The notes: a model not told the origin generated them from the letters alone. Positions 37,251-45,820 are shown, numbered from the stretch's first letter. The stretch: 64,000 nt of DNA from Campylobacter sp. RM16704 (GCF_000816245.1 NZ_CP007769.1:280464-344463), one strand, 5' to 3'. Translations and numbers: made by a program.

Positions 37251-38954
37251 TTATTCTATTAGTAGCTTTCTTAATACACTATTTTGTGAATTTATATATT
37301 TTAAAACAACACTTTTTTTTATTTTATTTTCATCTAAATCTAAAAAATCTAAATAAGCTTGAAATAAATTATTATTTAAATCATCATCAAATTTATGACT
37401 TGCAACCATATTCATAGAAAAATGATTAAAAAATTTCTTACAAAAATCGTTATTATTTTTAAATAGCTGTACTAATTCTTCTTTTTTAAAAAAATTATAT
37501 TGCTTGATTGATTCGGGATAAAAACTACTTTCTATATTCTCATAGCTATTAATAAAAGCATTAATATTTTCATACTTGCTTGTTTTGTATTTTTCTTTGA
37601 TATCTTCATAATAACGCTTCCATTTTTCATCTTTTAATAATTTTAAAAGATCTTTATCTGATTTATAATCATCGCGAAAATCAAATTCTAATTCTTCCAT
37701 AACAAGAGCTTCTATATAGTGTTTATTGATTTTTTCTTCTATGTTGCTTAATTTTTTATTTGTAATTTGCGCATAGGTTGAAAGTAAAATTTGATAAAAA
37801 CCATAAGAATAATGTGTCATTCCATTTTTTGAATAAAAGTCTATTTTTAGGAGTGAATTTTCAATATCTTTTACAAATTGTTCATCATTTAAATTACCTA
37901 CCAAATATTCTATCTTGCAGTTTTGAAGTTTATAATAAAGATCAATTTTTAAAGTTTGATAAAAATCGCATCTTAGTTGATATTTTTCTTCTTTATTTAA
38001 ATAAAACATATTTTTTAGATATTGTTCATAAAGATGGTAGTTTGAGGAAAAGTCATTTTTTTCTATTGTAATAGAAAGATATTTTTTAGTTTGAAATATT
38101 AATGATTTATAACTTAATTTTAGAGCATCTGAAAATGTTTTTTTATTATCATACTTGCAAAACAATAAAAAACAATGCTTGTTAAAATAATCTATATGCT
38201 CTAACACATGATATAGTAATCTTAGATTTCCATTGCATTGTTCCTTATATCTTTCGAAAATAATATTTTCAATAATATTTCTTATCTCATCTGTAATTTT
38301 AGTATATTTATTTACTTTATCTTTGATAATTGCTTTTGCTACTTCATCATTGTTTTTTATGGTTATTTCACAATCAATAACTTTCTCTTTGTATATTTGA
38401 TACCAGTTTTTACTATTATATTGTTTAGCTTGTTCTTCTTTATTATTTTCAGTCAAAATGCCATCTTGTTCTTTTAATTCTTCCTCGTGAAAAATTACAA
38501 CAACATTGCATTCTTTTTCTTCTTTGAGTAAATTCACAAGTCCTAAAATTTCTTTCAAAGATAGATTATCAGATCTTCTTTCTATGTTGTCAAAACACAC
38601 AATAATATTATTAAAATCATCTTTTTTAGCAAAAGAAAAAATAGCATTAGGTTCTATTTTTATAAACTCATAACTTGCTTTTTCTATAAGCTTGCTTACA
38701 ATATTGGAAGCTTTTTCTGTAATAGAATTATAAGTTCCATATAATTTAAAAACTATTTCTTCTAATATTTGCTTATAACTTTCTTTACCAAAAAGATCTA
38801 TATAAACAATCTTTTTATCTGCATTTATTTCAGAAAGTTTATTTTCAACTTGCTTCCATAAATAAGTTTTACCTATACCCCAAGATCCATTTATAGCCAA
38901 ACATTTTTTAGAGTTGCTATCTAAAAAATTTGCAATATTATCAATCTTATTCAT
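37251..38954 (-). CDS. KAP-family P-loop NTPase
   Basis: A 567-aa protein with Walker A INGSWGIGKTYLWKQ (about residues 21-35) and Walker B NIIVCFDNIERRSD (about 115), the pattern of KAP NTPases (hhhhDNIER). The remaining 400 residues are helical and rich in aromatic and charged residues with no motif I know. No transmembrane segments are obvious, unlike some KAP proteins. KAP NTPases occur in several phage-defence contexts, which makes defence a reasonable guess. It forms a minus-strand block with the S24 regulator inside a plus-strand glycan locus, suggesting acquisition as a unit. Confidence 0.8.
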   Translation of the reverse strand: MNKIDNIANFLDSNSKKCLAINGSWGIGKTYLWKQVENKLSEINADKKIVYIDLFGKESYKQILEEIVFKLYGTYNSITEKASNIVSKLIEKASYEFIKIEPNAIFSFAKKDDFNNIIVCFDNIERRSDNLSLKEILGLVNLLKEEKECNVVVIFHEEELKEQDGILTENNKEEQAKQYNSKNWYQIYKEKVIDCEITIKNNDEVAKAIIKDKVNKYTKITDEIRNIIENIIFERYKEQCNGNLRLLYHVLEHIDYFNKHCFLLFCKYDNKKTFSDALKLSYKSLIFQTKKYLSITIEKNDFSSNYHLYEQYLKNMFYLNKEEKYQLRCDFYQTLKIDLYYKLQNCKIEYLVGNLNDEQFVKDIENSLLKIDFYSKNGMTHYSYGFYQILLSTYAQITNKKLSNIEEKINKHYIEALVMEELEFDFRDDYKSDKDLLKLLKDEKWKRYYEDIKEKYKTSKYENINAFINSYENIESSFYPESIKQYNFFKKEELVQLFKNNNDFCKKFFNHFSMNMVASHKFDDDLNNNLFQAYLDFLDLDENKIKKSVVLKYINSQNSVLRKLLIE

Positions 38955-39265
38955 TATATATTCCTATAAAATATTATTTATATAATTTTACAAAAATATT
39001 TAAGTTTTATATGTAACTATCCTCCAAACCTTAAAGTTATAGATAGTTACATACTATTCTTGTGTAAAAAGTGGTTAAACTATGATTATATAGCGTTTTA
39101 TAAAGATAGTTACATTAAAAATAAAATATAAGCTTGTTTTAAGTAAAAATGTAACTATCTTTAGAGAGTAAAACATTTTTTAGGATTAAAAAATTTAAAA
39201 CTAAACTTGCCTTTATCTACCTTTTAAACAACATTTAATCACTTTCTTGGGATAAAACGGATATT
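38955..39265. other. 311-base intergenic region upstream of the KAP gene
   Basis: No ORF. It contains four of the five copies of GATAGTTACAT and a triple GGGATATTT-like repeat at about 39259-39286 that runs into the next gene. It would hold the KAP promoter on the minus strand. Confidence 0.6.
39010..39163. repeat. Two nested inverted-repeat pairs built on GATAGTTACAT
   Basis: Pair 1: 39010-39021 and 39042-39053, 12-bp perfect arms, 20-base spacer. Pair 2: 39101-39116 and 39148-39163, 16-bp perfect arms, 31-base spacer. A fifth copy lies at 39371-39381 within the next gene, where 17 bp (39366-39382) match 39037-39053 exactly. Operators for a dimeric regulator or recombination sites are the options. 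Confidence 0.75.
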
Positions 39266-40525
39266 TTGGGATATTTGGGATATTTTACGCTTTGGATTTG
39301 GAAAAATAAAAAGTCGTTTTTATATGCTCTAAAAGCCTATTATTTGGGAGTTTTGCTAAAATTATTTATAGATAGTTACATATTCTTTTTAAAATACCCC
39401 TTACATAATGAAAAAAGACTTGAAATTTTTAATTTTGCAAGAGAAGAAAATTTGCCTTTTATTGTTTATGATAGGTGTGCTTTACCTGATTCTTGGTTTT
39501 TTGACGATAAAGGTTTTAATTATGATTCTACTTCTTATGATGAAAAAAATTGGAACAAAGCTTTAAATGAAGAGCAAAAGATCAAAACACTTGCCTACAT
39601 AGAAGAAGTCTTAAAAGGAGAAAAATTTCTAGAAGAGCAAGGATTAAGCAAAGGAAGTGATAATCTAAAACGAAAATTAGGCTTAAGACATAAAAAGATT
39701 TTCTTTGTGCCTTTGCAAGTTGAAGGTGATTCTGTGCTTAAAAATTTTACTTATGAACCATTTTTATATGAGAATTTTTTAAATATTTTAAATGAACTTG
39801 CAAAAAAGCTATTTATAGAAAACATTGTATTTGTGGTTAAAAAACATCCTTTAAGTTTGGACTTGGATAAAAAACCTTATGATAATTTAGTTTTTGCACC
39901 TGATGATACAAATTTAAACGACCTTTTAGGGCTTTGTGATGCTGTTTTAACTTTAAATTCTGGAGTTGGTGTTTATGCAATTTTAGCTAAAAAACCTTGT
40001 ATAATTTGTGCAAATGCGTTTTATAGGTTTGATAATCTTAATTTACAAGCAAACAATGAAAAAGAGCTTTTAGAACATATCTTAAGTATATCTCAAGGAA
40101 AATTTAATTTTGATGAAGAAAAAGCCTTAAGATTTATATATTATTTAAGATATGAATTTTACAGCTTTGGGAAAAGTTATTATAAAAAAAGTGAAGAAAA
40201 TGGACGCATTTTTACTAGAGTTTATAGAATAGAATTTTATTCTTTGGTGCTTTTTGGCAAAAAAATACTTGATTTTAATAGCGTAGAAAAACAAAATTAT
40301 AAACTTAATTCTCCTATTTATAAACCTTATATTTATGAAATTAAAGAAAAAAAATTAAAAGGAAGTTTAAAGGATAATTTAATTGTTACTACACAAGCTA
40401 AATTTTCACATTTTAAATTTTACAGACTTTTTAGAAAATTTATCACCAATCCAAAAGATTTCATAATGGATAGCAAAAAACCTTTTATGAAACCTGTCAA
40501 ATTGATTTTAAGGAGGGCTTTATGA
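39266..40525 (+). CDS. KpsC/KpsS-like (Capsule_synth) glycosyltransferase, N-terminus probably lost
   Basis: A 419-aa protein whose C-terminal half matches the Capsule_synth fold: FVPLQVEGDS, VVKKHPLSLDLD, LLGLCDAVLTLNSGVGVYAI, then KKPCIICANAFYRF. The family-like part begins around YPLHNEKRLEIFNFA; the ~45 residues before it from the TTG at 39266 look unlike a normal N-terminus, and there is no ribosome site. It may be the remainder of a longer gene whose first part is the broken glycosyltransferase at 34862-35988, split by the KAP/S24 block. It overlaps the GT8 gene by 4 bp. Confidence 0.6.
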   Translation: MGYLGYFTLWIWKNKKSFLYALKAYYLGVLLKLFIDSYIFFLKYPLHNEKRLEIFNFAREENLPFIVYDRCALPDSWFFDDKGFNYDSTSYDEKNWNKALNEEQKIKTLAYIEEVLKGEKFLEEQGLSKGSDNLKRKLGLRHKKIFFVPLQVEGDSVLKNFTYEPFLYENFLNILNELAKKLFIENIVFVVKKHPLSLDLDKKPYDNLVFAPDDTNLNDLLGLCDAVLTLNSGVGVYAILAKKPCIICANAFYRFDNLNLQANNEKELLEHILSISQGKFNFDEEKALRFIYYLRYEFYSFGKSYYKKSEENGRIFTRVYRIEFYSLVLFGKKILDFNSVEKQNYKLNSPIYKPYIYEIKEKKLKGSLKDNLIVTTQAKFSHFKFYRLFRKFITNPKDFIMDSKKPFMKPVKLILRRAL

Positions 40526-41688
40526 AGTATCCTTTAGGGATTTTGCTTGCTGCTACCAAAGATAGTGCTTTTACCATAGGAACTTTACTTATAAATATCA
40601 AAGATAAAATGGATATTTCACAAATGATATTTTATATCATCAATGATGGCTTTAGTCAAAACGATAAAAGAATTATGCAAGAACTTGTGCCAAATATCAA
40701 ATTTATAGATTTTACAATAGATGATTTTGAGACAAATATTAGAAAATTCAATACTGATTTTAAACTCGATAGACAAAGCACTGTATTAAACCGCTATACT
40801 CATATGTCTTATGCAAGATTTGAAGCTTTGAAATTTTTAAAAGAATGTGAAAGTATTGTTTATCTTGACTTTGATATGCTTTTGCTTAAAGGTGTTGATG
40901 AGTTAAGAGAAGTTAAAAATAAGGGATATGATATTGCCTGTTTTAGAGGCTCTGCTACAATGAGTATGGGGGGGGGTAAGCTTACTCCTATAAAATTCAC
41001 TCACACCAATAACTATTCAGCAGGCATCATTGTTTTTAACGATAATCTTAAAAATTCTCAAGAATTTTATGATTTTATTTATCAATTTATTGCTGAAAAT
41101 GAAGATTATTTTCTTGAAGTTAAACTTGGTGATCAGTTTTTGTTTTCTTTGTATTTGCTAGAAAAAGATTTAAAAATTTACGAATTAGATGATAATTATT
41201 ATGGCAATATTTCTTGGATAAAAAGTAAAGATGCTTCTATTATACATGCTTGGGGGCAAAATAATCGTTTTTGGAATAATAAACTTTGTGCTCTTGCTTG
41301 GCCTTCTTGGAATGTGTATTATCAAAAATGGTTAAGTTTAGGTGGAAGTGCTTATGAGAAAGGTTTTGTAAGTTTTTTAGAAGTTCCACAAAGTGGTGGG
41401 GAAGTATTTCAGTATTTTGAAAAAATTGCTTTGGCTAAAAGAATTTCTCAAATCAAATTAGAAAAGCAAGAACTAATTATCGATATTGATTTTAATAAAA
41501 AAATTAAATTTCATCTTGCTTTTGTTGAAGATTTTGTCTTTTATGTGTATTCAAAATCAATTTTTACCTTTATACTAGAATGCGAATTTCAAGGTAAAAT
41601 TGTACAAAGTATTACTATAAAAAGGCTTGAGCTTGAAAAAGCTTTAAAAGAATTTATTATTAGCAATTTAAATAAATATCCAATTTAA
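40522..41688 (+). CDS. GT8-family glycosyltransferase, phase variable
   Basis: A 388-aa transferase with the GT8 pattern: ILLAATKDSAFTIGTLLIN, the metal-binding D-x-D in VYLDFDMLLL (about residue 118), then LGDQFLFSLYL and IIHAWGQNNRFW. LgtC-like enzymes of this family transfer galactose or glucose to surface glycans; the acceptor is unknown. A G9 run at 40968-40976 lies inside the coding region (MSMGGGK) and is in frame at this length, so the gene is ON. A hairpin terminator overlaps the stop codon. Confidence 0.85.
   Translation: MKYPLGILLAATKDSAFTIGTLLINIKDKMDISQMIFYIINDGFSQNDKRIMQELVPNIKFIDFTIDDFETNIRKFNTDFKLDRQSTVLNRYTHMSYARFEALKFLKECESIVYLDFDMLLLKGVDELREVKNKGYDIACFRGSATMSMGGGKLTPIKFTHTNNYSAGIIVFNDNLKNSQEFYDFIYQFIAENEDYFLEVKLGDQFLFSLYLLEKDLKIYELDDNYYGNISWIKSKDASIIHAWGQNNRFWNNKLCALAWPSWNVYYQKWLSLGGSAYEKGFVSFLEVPQSGGEVFQYFEKIALAKRISQIKLEKQELIIDIDFNKKIKFHLAFVEDFVFYVYSKSIFTFILECEFQGKIVQSITIKRLELEKALKEFIISNLNKYPI
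40968..40976 (+). repeat. Poly-G tract (G9) inside the GT8 gene
   Basis: Nine Gs about one third into the gene. G8 or G10 would truncate the transferase shortly after residue 152, in contrast to the sulfotransferase tracts, which only affect the last residues. Confidence 0.9.
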
Positions 41689-41710
41689 GCAAGGAAATTC
41701 CTTGCTTAAA
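41684..41710 (+). terminator. Hairpin terminator after the GT8 gene
   Basis: TTTAAGCAAGG and CCTTGCTTAAA form an 11-bp perfect stem around AAATT, overlapping the stop codon. There is no good T run after it, so it could serve both strands weakly. Confidence 0.6.
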
Positions 41711-41996
41711 AACTTATTTAAATATTGGAATGATAAAAAAGCAATAAATATTTATCTATTAAAAAATCTAATAAAATTTTAAGAATAATTTAATAATTAA
41801 AATAATAAAAAGCTATAAAGCCTTATTTAAAAATTTGCAAATTATAGTATTTTATTAGGGAATAGGTTGCAAAAGTTCATGTAAGCTTGTATTAATTTTT
41901 CTTTAATGTCCAAAATATTTAGCACTATTAATAATAAATATTTTTCATAATTTTTATTTATAATTACAAACAAATTAAAATTTTATTATAAGATAT
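41711..41996. other. Non-coding AT-rich stretch
   Basis: About 290 bases without an ORF or recognisable RNA gene between the GT8 terminator and the putative short RNA. I see no structure in it beyond A/T runs. Confidence 0.6.
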
Positions 41997-42063
41997 TATA
42001 CTAGTGAGAGTTCTAATATAAAGTATTTTAAGAATAATGCATAAAATACTTTATATTTTTTTT
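41997..42063 (+). ncRNA. Putative short antisense-type RNA with its -10 box and terminator
   Basis: TATACT (41997-42002, extended by TAT upstream) could be a -10 box; a transcript starting near 42009 would be only ~55 nt and would end in the strong hairpin at 42017-42055 followed by eight Ts. It converges on the tiny hydrophobic gene at 42065-42163 and would pair with that gene's 3' UTR, as in type I toxin-antitoxin pairs such as Fst/par. No expression evidence is available. Confidence 0.35.
42017..42055 (+). terminator. 14-bp perfect hairpin followed by T8
   Basis: TATAAAGTATTTTA (42017-42030) pairs perfectly with TAAAATACTTTATA (42042-42055) across an 11-base loop, followed by T8 at 42056-42063. 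The T run marks it as a plus-strand terminator although no plus-strand gene precedes it closely. Confidence 0.6.
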
Positions 42064-42064
42064 G

Positions 42065-42163
42065 TTATCGCTTTTTTTCTTTATTTTTTTTCCATAAATG
42101 AAGTGCAACACCACAGACACCACCAATAATAGCAGCAATGATAAGATTTGTAATAAAATCCAT
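42065..42163 (-). CDS. 32-aa hydrophobic peptide, Fst/Ldr-like type I toxin candidate
   Basis: The frame encodes a start MDFITNLIIAAIIGGVCG, then VALHLWKKNKEKKR: a single membrane helix followed by a Trp and a basic tail. That layout (I-A-x-I-I-G-G-hydrophobic-L-x-W-K/N-K) is like the Fst/Ldr family of type I toxins, though the match is by eye and such short proteins give weak evidence. A ribosome site (AAAGGA) lies 5 bases before the ATG, which supports translation. A putative short RNA converges on its 3' end. Confidence 0.5.
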   Translation of the reverse strand: MDFITNLIIAAIIGGVCGVALHLWKKNKEKKR

Positions 42164-42307
42164 CGTATTCCTTTAAATGTTTTAATTAACAAGATAATTT
42201 TACTATAATATATCTTAAAAATATTATATGGATTTATTGTTTATATTTTTTTGATTTTAATATCTTTATATCTTAAATTTATAATAAGGCAAATAAAGGG
42301 AAGAAAA

Positions 42308-42760
42308 ATGGTAGAATTGTTAGATGGTATAAATTTGGAAAAATATATGGGTACATGGTTAGAAATGGCTAGAAAACCTGCCTTTTTTCAAAAAACTTGC
42401 AAAAGTGCTAAAGCAGAATATGAGCTAGAGTATAAAGGCTCTACGCCTATAATTAAGGTTAAAAATATATGCACAAAGGAAAATGGAGAAATCTCTCATG
42501 CAAATGGTAAAGCTAGGGTAAAATCTCCAAGAGCTTTGGCGGTTAAATTTAGCATTTTTATGAATATCTTTAATAAAGCAAACTATGAGATTATTTACAT
42601 TGATACAAATTATCAAGTTTCTATAGTAGGTAGTCCTGATAAAAAATATTTATGGATTTTATCAAGGCAAATTTTAGCAAAAGAGCAAATAAACTCTTTG
42701 CTTGAAATAGCCAAGCAAAGAGGATTTGATATAAGCGATGTGATTTTTGATGAGTATTAA
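42308..42760 (+). CDS. Lipocalin (Blc-like)
   Basis: A 150-aa bacterial lipocalin. The start motif LEKYMGTWLEMARKP corresponds to the family's G-x-W signature, and IIYIDTNYQVSIVGSPDKKY and LWILSRQ match the later beta-strands of Blc. No signal peptide or lipobox is seen when started at ATG 42308, which has AAAGGG upstream; the longer frame from 42251 adds an unlikely leader. The stop overlaps the convergent alcohol dehydrogenase by 4 bp. C. jejuni has an equivalent pair, recalled as Cj1547 and Cj1548c, next to its type I R-M locus. Confidence 0.85.
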   Translation: MVELLDGINLEKYMGTWLEMARKPAFFQKTCKSAKAEYELEYKGSTPIIKVKNICTKENGEISHANGKARVKSPRALAVKFSIFMNIFNKANYEIIYIDTNYQVSIVGSPDKKYLWILSRQILAKEQINSLLEIAKQRGFDISDVIFDEY

Positions 42761-43839
42761 TTTTCTGCATTCATATCAATTACATAGCGGAATTTTGCCT
42801 TTCCTGAAGTAAGATTTTCATAAGCTTTGTCAATCTCGCTTGGTTTGATGAGTTCTATTTCAGGGTAAATCCCATGTTCTAAAGAAAAATCAAGCATTTC
42901 TTGAGTTTCTTTAATGCCCCCAATAAGCGAGCCATATACTTTTTTACCTGCTTTGAATACAAAATTGATGATATTTATACTAGGGCTTACTTCATATGGA
43001 GGTAGTCCTACTATAGCCATCTCACCGCCAAATTTTAGTAAATCCATATAAGCTAGTGGATCATAAGGGGTTGGTATGGTTGAGATGATAAGATCAAATC
43101 TTTCTTTAACTACGCTTTTGTCTGTACTAGTATAAAAATTACTCACACCCATAGCTAGAGCTTGTGCTTTTTTGTTTTCATTTCTTGCAAAAACACTCAC
43201 CTTTGCACCCATTTTTACAGCGTATTTTACCGCCATCATACCAAGCCCACCAAATCCTGCTACGGCTACGCTTGAGCCTTCTTTGATGTTTGAAAATTTA
43301 AGTGGAGAATAAGTAGTAATACCAGCACAAAGTAGGGGTGCTACTTTTTCAAGTGGAGCGTTTTTTGGCACATTGATAGCAAATTTTTCACTTACTACGA
43401 TGTTGTTTGAGTAGCCTCCATAGGTGTTTTCATTATCATGAAATACATCTTTGCAGTTATAAGTGTAGATAGTTTTACCATTTTCGCAAAATTGCTCTTG
43501 AGATTTTTTACACGCTTCACATTCTCCGCATGAATTTACCATACATCCAACTCCGGCTAAATCGCCTACTTTAAATTTACTTACATTTTCACCCACCGCG
43601 ATAACTTCACCTGCTATCTCATGCCCAGGTACACAAGGGTAGGTTGCCTCGCCCCATTCGCTTCTTGCGGTGTGAATGTCACTATGGCAAATTCCTGCGT
43701 ATTTAATAGCAATTAAAATGTCGTTTTTGCCTACTTTATGGCGTGTAAATTCAAAAGGTGTGAATTTAGAATCCTTGCTAAGCATAGCATAGCCTTTGCT
43801 TTTAACACGACCATTTTCTAAAAAGATTTTTGAGTCCAT
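42757..43839 (-). CDS. Zinc-dependent NADP alcohol dehydrogenase (cinnamyl-alcohol/YahK type)
   Basis: A 360-aa medium-chain dehydrogenase. Catalytic zinc ligands appear in GICHSDIHT and VPGHEIAGEV, the structural zinc four-Cys loop in CMVNSCGECEACKKSQEQFC, and the nucleotide-binding glycines in VAGFGGLGMMAVKYA. It probably interconverts aldehydes and alcohols in the cytoplasm with NADP(H); the physiological substrate is not clear. It is recalled as the equivalent of C. jejuni Cj1548c. Confidence 0.92.
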   Translation of the reverse strand: MDSKIFLENGRVKSKGYAMLSKDSKFTPFEFTRHKVGKNDILIAIKYAGICHSDIHTARSEWGEATYPCVPGHEIAGEVIAVGENVSKFKVGDLAGVGCMVNSCGECEACKKSQEQFCENGKTIYTYNCKDVFHDNENTYGGYSNNIVVSEKFAINVPKNAPLEKVAPLLCAGITTYSPLKFSNIKEGSSVAVAGFGGLGMMAVKYAVKMGAKVSVFARNENKKAQALAMGVSNFYTSTDKSVVKERFDLIISTIPTPYDPLAYMDLLKFGGEMAIVGLPPYEVSPSINIINFVFKAGKKVYGSLIGGIKETQEMLDFSLEHGIYPEIELIKPSEIDKAYENLTSGKAKFRYVIDMNAEN

Positions 43840-43924
43840 TCTAATCTCCTTTGTAATTTTAAAATTTTTAATTAATGATTATTTTAAACATTAAAAATAA
43901 ACAAATATCATTTAATTATCAAAA

Positions 43925-45820
43925 TTATTGTAAAGCTTCTTCCCATTCCATTAAAGAGCATTTTTTTGCATCGCATGAATTTGCATTTCTTGGATTAAGA
44001 TTTAACCCATTTCCTCTCCTACCGCGATTACCTTCTCCACTGCAATTATTTTGACTTAGCAAAGAACTTAGTGTATCTTCTATAGGACCTTGCATTTGTA
44101 TAAAATTTAAAGCTGTTATCTCATAAGAATTATTTGTTGAAAGACGAAGTCTTATTTCTTCTATAGTATTTACCGGTCTTATAAAATCAGCATAATCGGT
44201 AAAACTGATCCCTTGAATGTTTGTAGGAACTACTATAACTCCTTGATTTGTTCTAATAATTGGCATAGCATGCCCATCAAATGCAACATTAGGATTTGTA
44301 TTTAATAAAGCAATAAAAACACTCCCAGTCGGTGCATTTAGCAAATCTTGAATTCTTTCAGCAAATAAATCTCTTGAAAAAACAGGCTCTCCAATTTCCC
44401 AATTTCTATGAGGCAAAACTAATCTAGTTACAGCTTCTACAGCTCTAGAAGCTCTAAGATATAATGGTTCGTTAGTATAAAAAGAATCTCCCCAATAATT
44501 TAAAGAAAAAAATAAAGTATTGCTTAATGTTGGAGATCTGAGTCTAAAAGATTCTAAAGGATTTGTATTTTCTCTGTAATTAAAAAAATATCCTATATTT
44601 CCTATAGGTGCTTGGTTGTTTATTGGAAATACTTCGGTTAAAAGAGCTAAAATTTCATAAGTATGTAATAAACAATACCCGCAAATTCCATTAAATGCGT
44701 TATTACCATCGGTTGATGTAGATATATCAAAAAATTTTCTTCTCCATCCTCCTTTTAAAGGATCAAAATTTGCAAGAGAATCATTGATTATATCTCTTTT
44801 AAATCTTTTTTCATTGCCACAGGTATCATTTTGGAAAGATATGTTGCGTGCAATAAAATTTCTAAGAGAATTAAAATGTTTATTAAAGATAAAAATTCCA
44901 CTAAAATCAGAAGTATATAATCCTTGTTTTACAAATTCTTTCTTTGTAATAATAAAAAATTTTCCAAAATCACTCCCCCTAGCAACATCTAAAATATTTC
45001 CATTTACATCGAGTATAAAAGAATTAGCTGAAATGTCAAAATTCCAAGCATATGGATCAGTATTAGGTGAAAGATTGATTTGAGGGCAATTTGTCCAAGA
45101 GATTGTAGAACTTGTTTTATTGTTAAGGTTGCTTGTTAAACACGAAAAACGAGCATTATTTATATTATAAGTTTTGATATATCCCTTAGTAGGATCATAA
45201 AAAAAATCAAATTTTTTTGTTCCTGCACCATTTGGGTTTATAAAAAAAGTTTTAACAACTCTTGTTTGAGGGTTAATTGTATTAAAAGCTATACTAGTTT
45301 TAATGTCATAATTTATAGGAGGAGCTAAAGACTCTAACCATTCTTTCATTACAGGTTTAAATAATTTAACTTTATTTCCAAAATTTACTTTACTTGCTAA
45401 GATTAAATTATTAAATTCAAATAATTTTATATTTGGATATTTGCTAAGAGAAAATTCATTATTTTTTATATCAAACCATTGAGTATCATCGTTTAGAACA
45501 CAAGGTCTTAATACTAAATGATCTTTATCTCCTCTTCCCTTTGTTAAACCTTCTCTTAAAGATAAACAAAGCCACTCGTTTTTATATCTAAATGCTATTC
45601 TTTTAAATATATCATATCGTGTAATACTTGCACCATTGCATTCTTGAACTCTTAAAAAAATATCACCATCGAAAGATACTGGACTTAGACATCTTGGCCT
45701 TTCCCCATGTGTTTGAACCAATAATCTAGAATCTTGTATAATGTTAGCTCTTTTTTGAATAACTGAATTTTGAGCATATAATGTGGCTATTAAAAGTGTT
45801 AAAAATAAAATAATTTTCAT
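43925..45820 (-). CDS. Secreted DUF1561 protein with ricin-B-like lectin repeats (VM-protein relative)
   Basis: A 631-aa exported protein with a Sec signal peptide (MKIILFLTLLIATLYAQ). The N-terminal ~300 residues contain lectin-like repeats: RPRCLSPVSFDGDIFLRVQE, WLCLSLREG, LRPCVLNDDTQWFDI and later FSCLTSNLN with DPYAWNFD, the Cys and Gln-Trp spacing of R-type (ricin B) domains. The C-terminal part (GICGYCLLHTYEILALLTEV, LNYWGDSFYTNEPLYLRAS, DGHAMPIIRTNQGVIVVPTN) matches what I recall of DUF1561/PF07598, whose Leptospira members are described as lectin-bearing virulence-modifying toxins. A host-directed toxin role is plausible here but unproven. Confidence 0.75.
   Translation of the reverse strand: MKIILFLTLLIATLYAQNSVIQKRANIIQDSRLLVQTHGERPRCLSPVSFDGDIFLRVQECNGASITRYDIFKRIAFRYKNEWLCLSLREGLTKGRGDKDHLVLRPCVLNDDTQWFDIKNNEFSLSKYPNIKLFEFNNLILASKVNFGNKVKLFKPVMKEWLESLAPPINYDIKTSIAFNTINPQTRVVKTFFINPNGAGTKKFDFFYDPTKGYIKTYNINNARFSCLTSNLNNKTSSTISWTNCPQINLSPNTDPYAWNFDISANSFILDVNGNILDVARGSDFGKFFIITKKEFVKQGLYTSDFSGIFIFNKHFNSLRNFIARNISFQNDTCGNEKRFKRDIINDSLANFDPLKGGWRRKFFDISTSTDGNNAFNGICGYCLLHTYEILALLTEVFPINNQAPIGNIGYFFNYRENTNPLESFRLRSPTLSNTLFFSLNYWGDSFYTNEPLYLRASRAVEAVTRLVLPHRNWEIGEPVFSRDLFAERIQDLLNAPTGSVFIALLNTNPNVAFDGHAMPIIRTNQGVIVVPTNIQGISFTDYADFIRPVNTIEEIRLRLSTNNSYEITALNFIQMQGPIEDTLSSLLSQNNCSGEGNRGRRGNGLNLNPRNANSCDAKKCSLMEWEEALQ

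Noticed and set aside
39010-39163. Repeated GATAGTTACAT motif as a CRISPR array
   Set aside because: Repeats are 11-16 bp, alternate in orientation, have irregular spacing, and no cas genes are present.
35979-39312. 13-bp direct repeat GGAAAAATAAAAA at 35979-35991 and 39300-39312 as target-site duplication of the KAP block
   Set aside because: Too AT-rich to be convincing, a near copy also occurs at 36001-36012, and excision between the repeats does not restore a shared reading frame.
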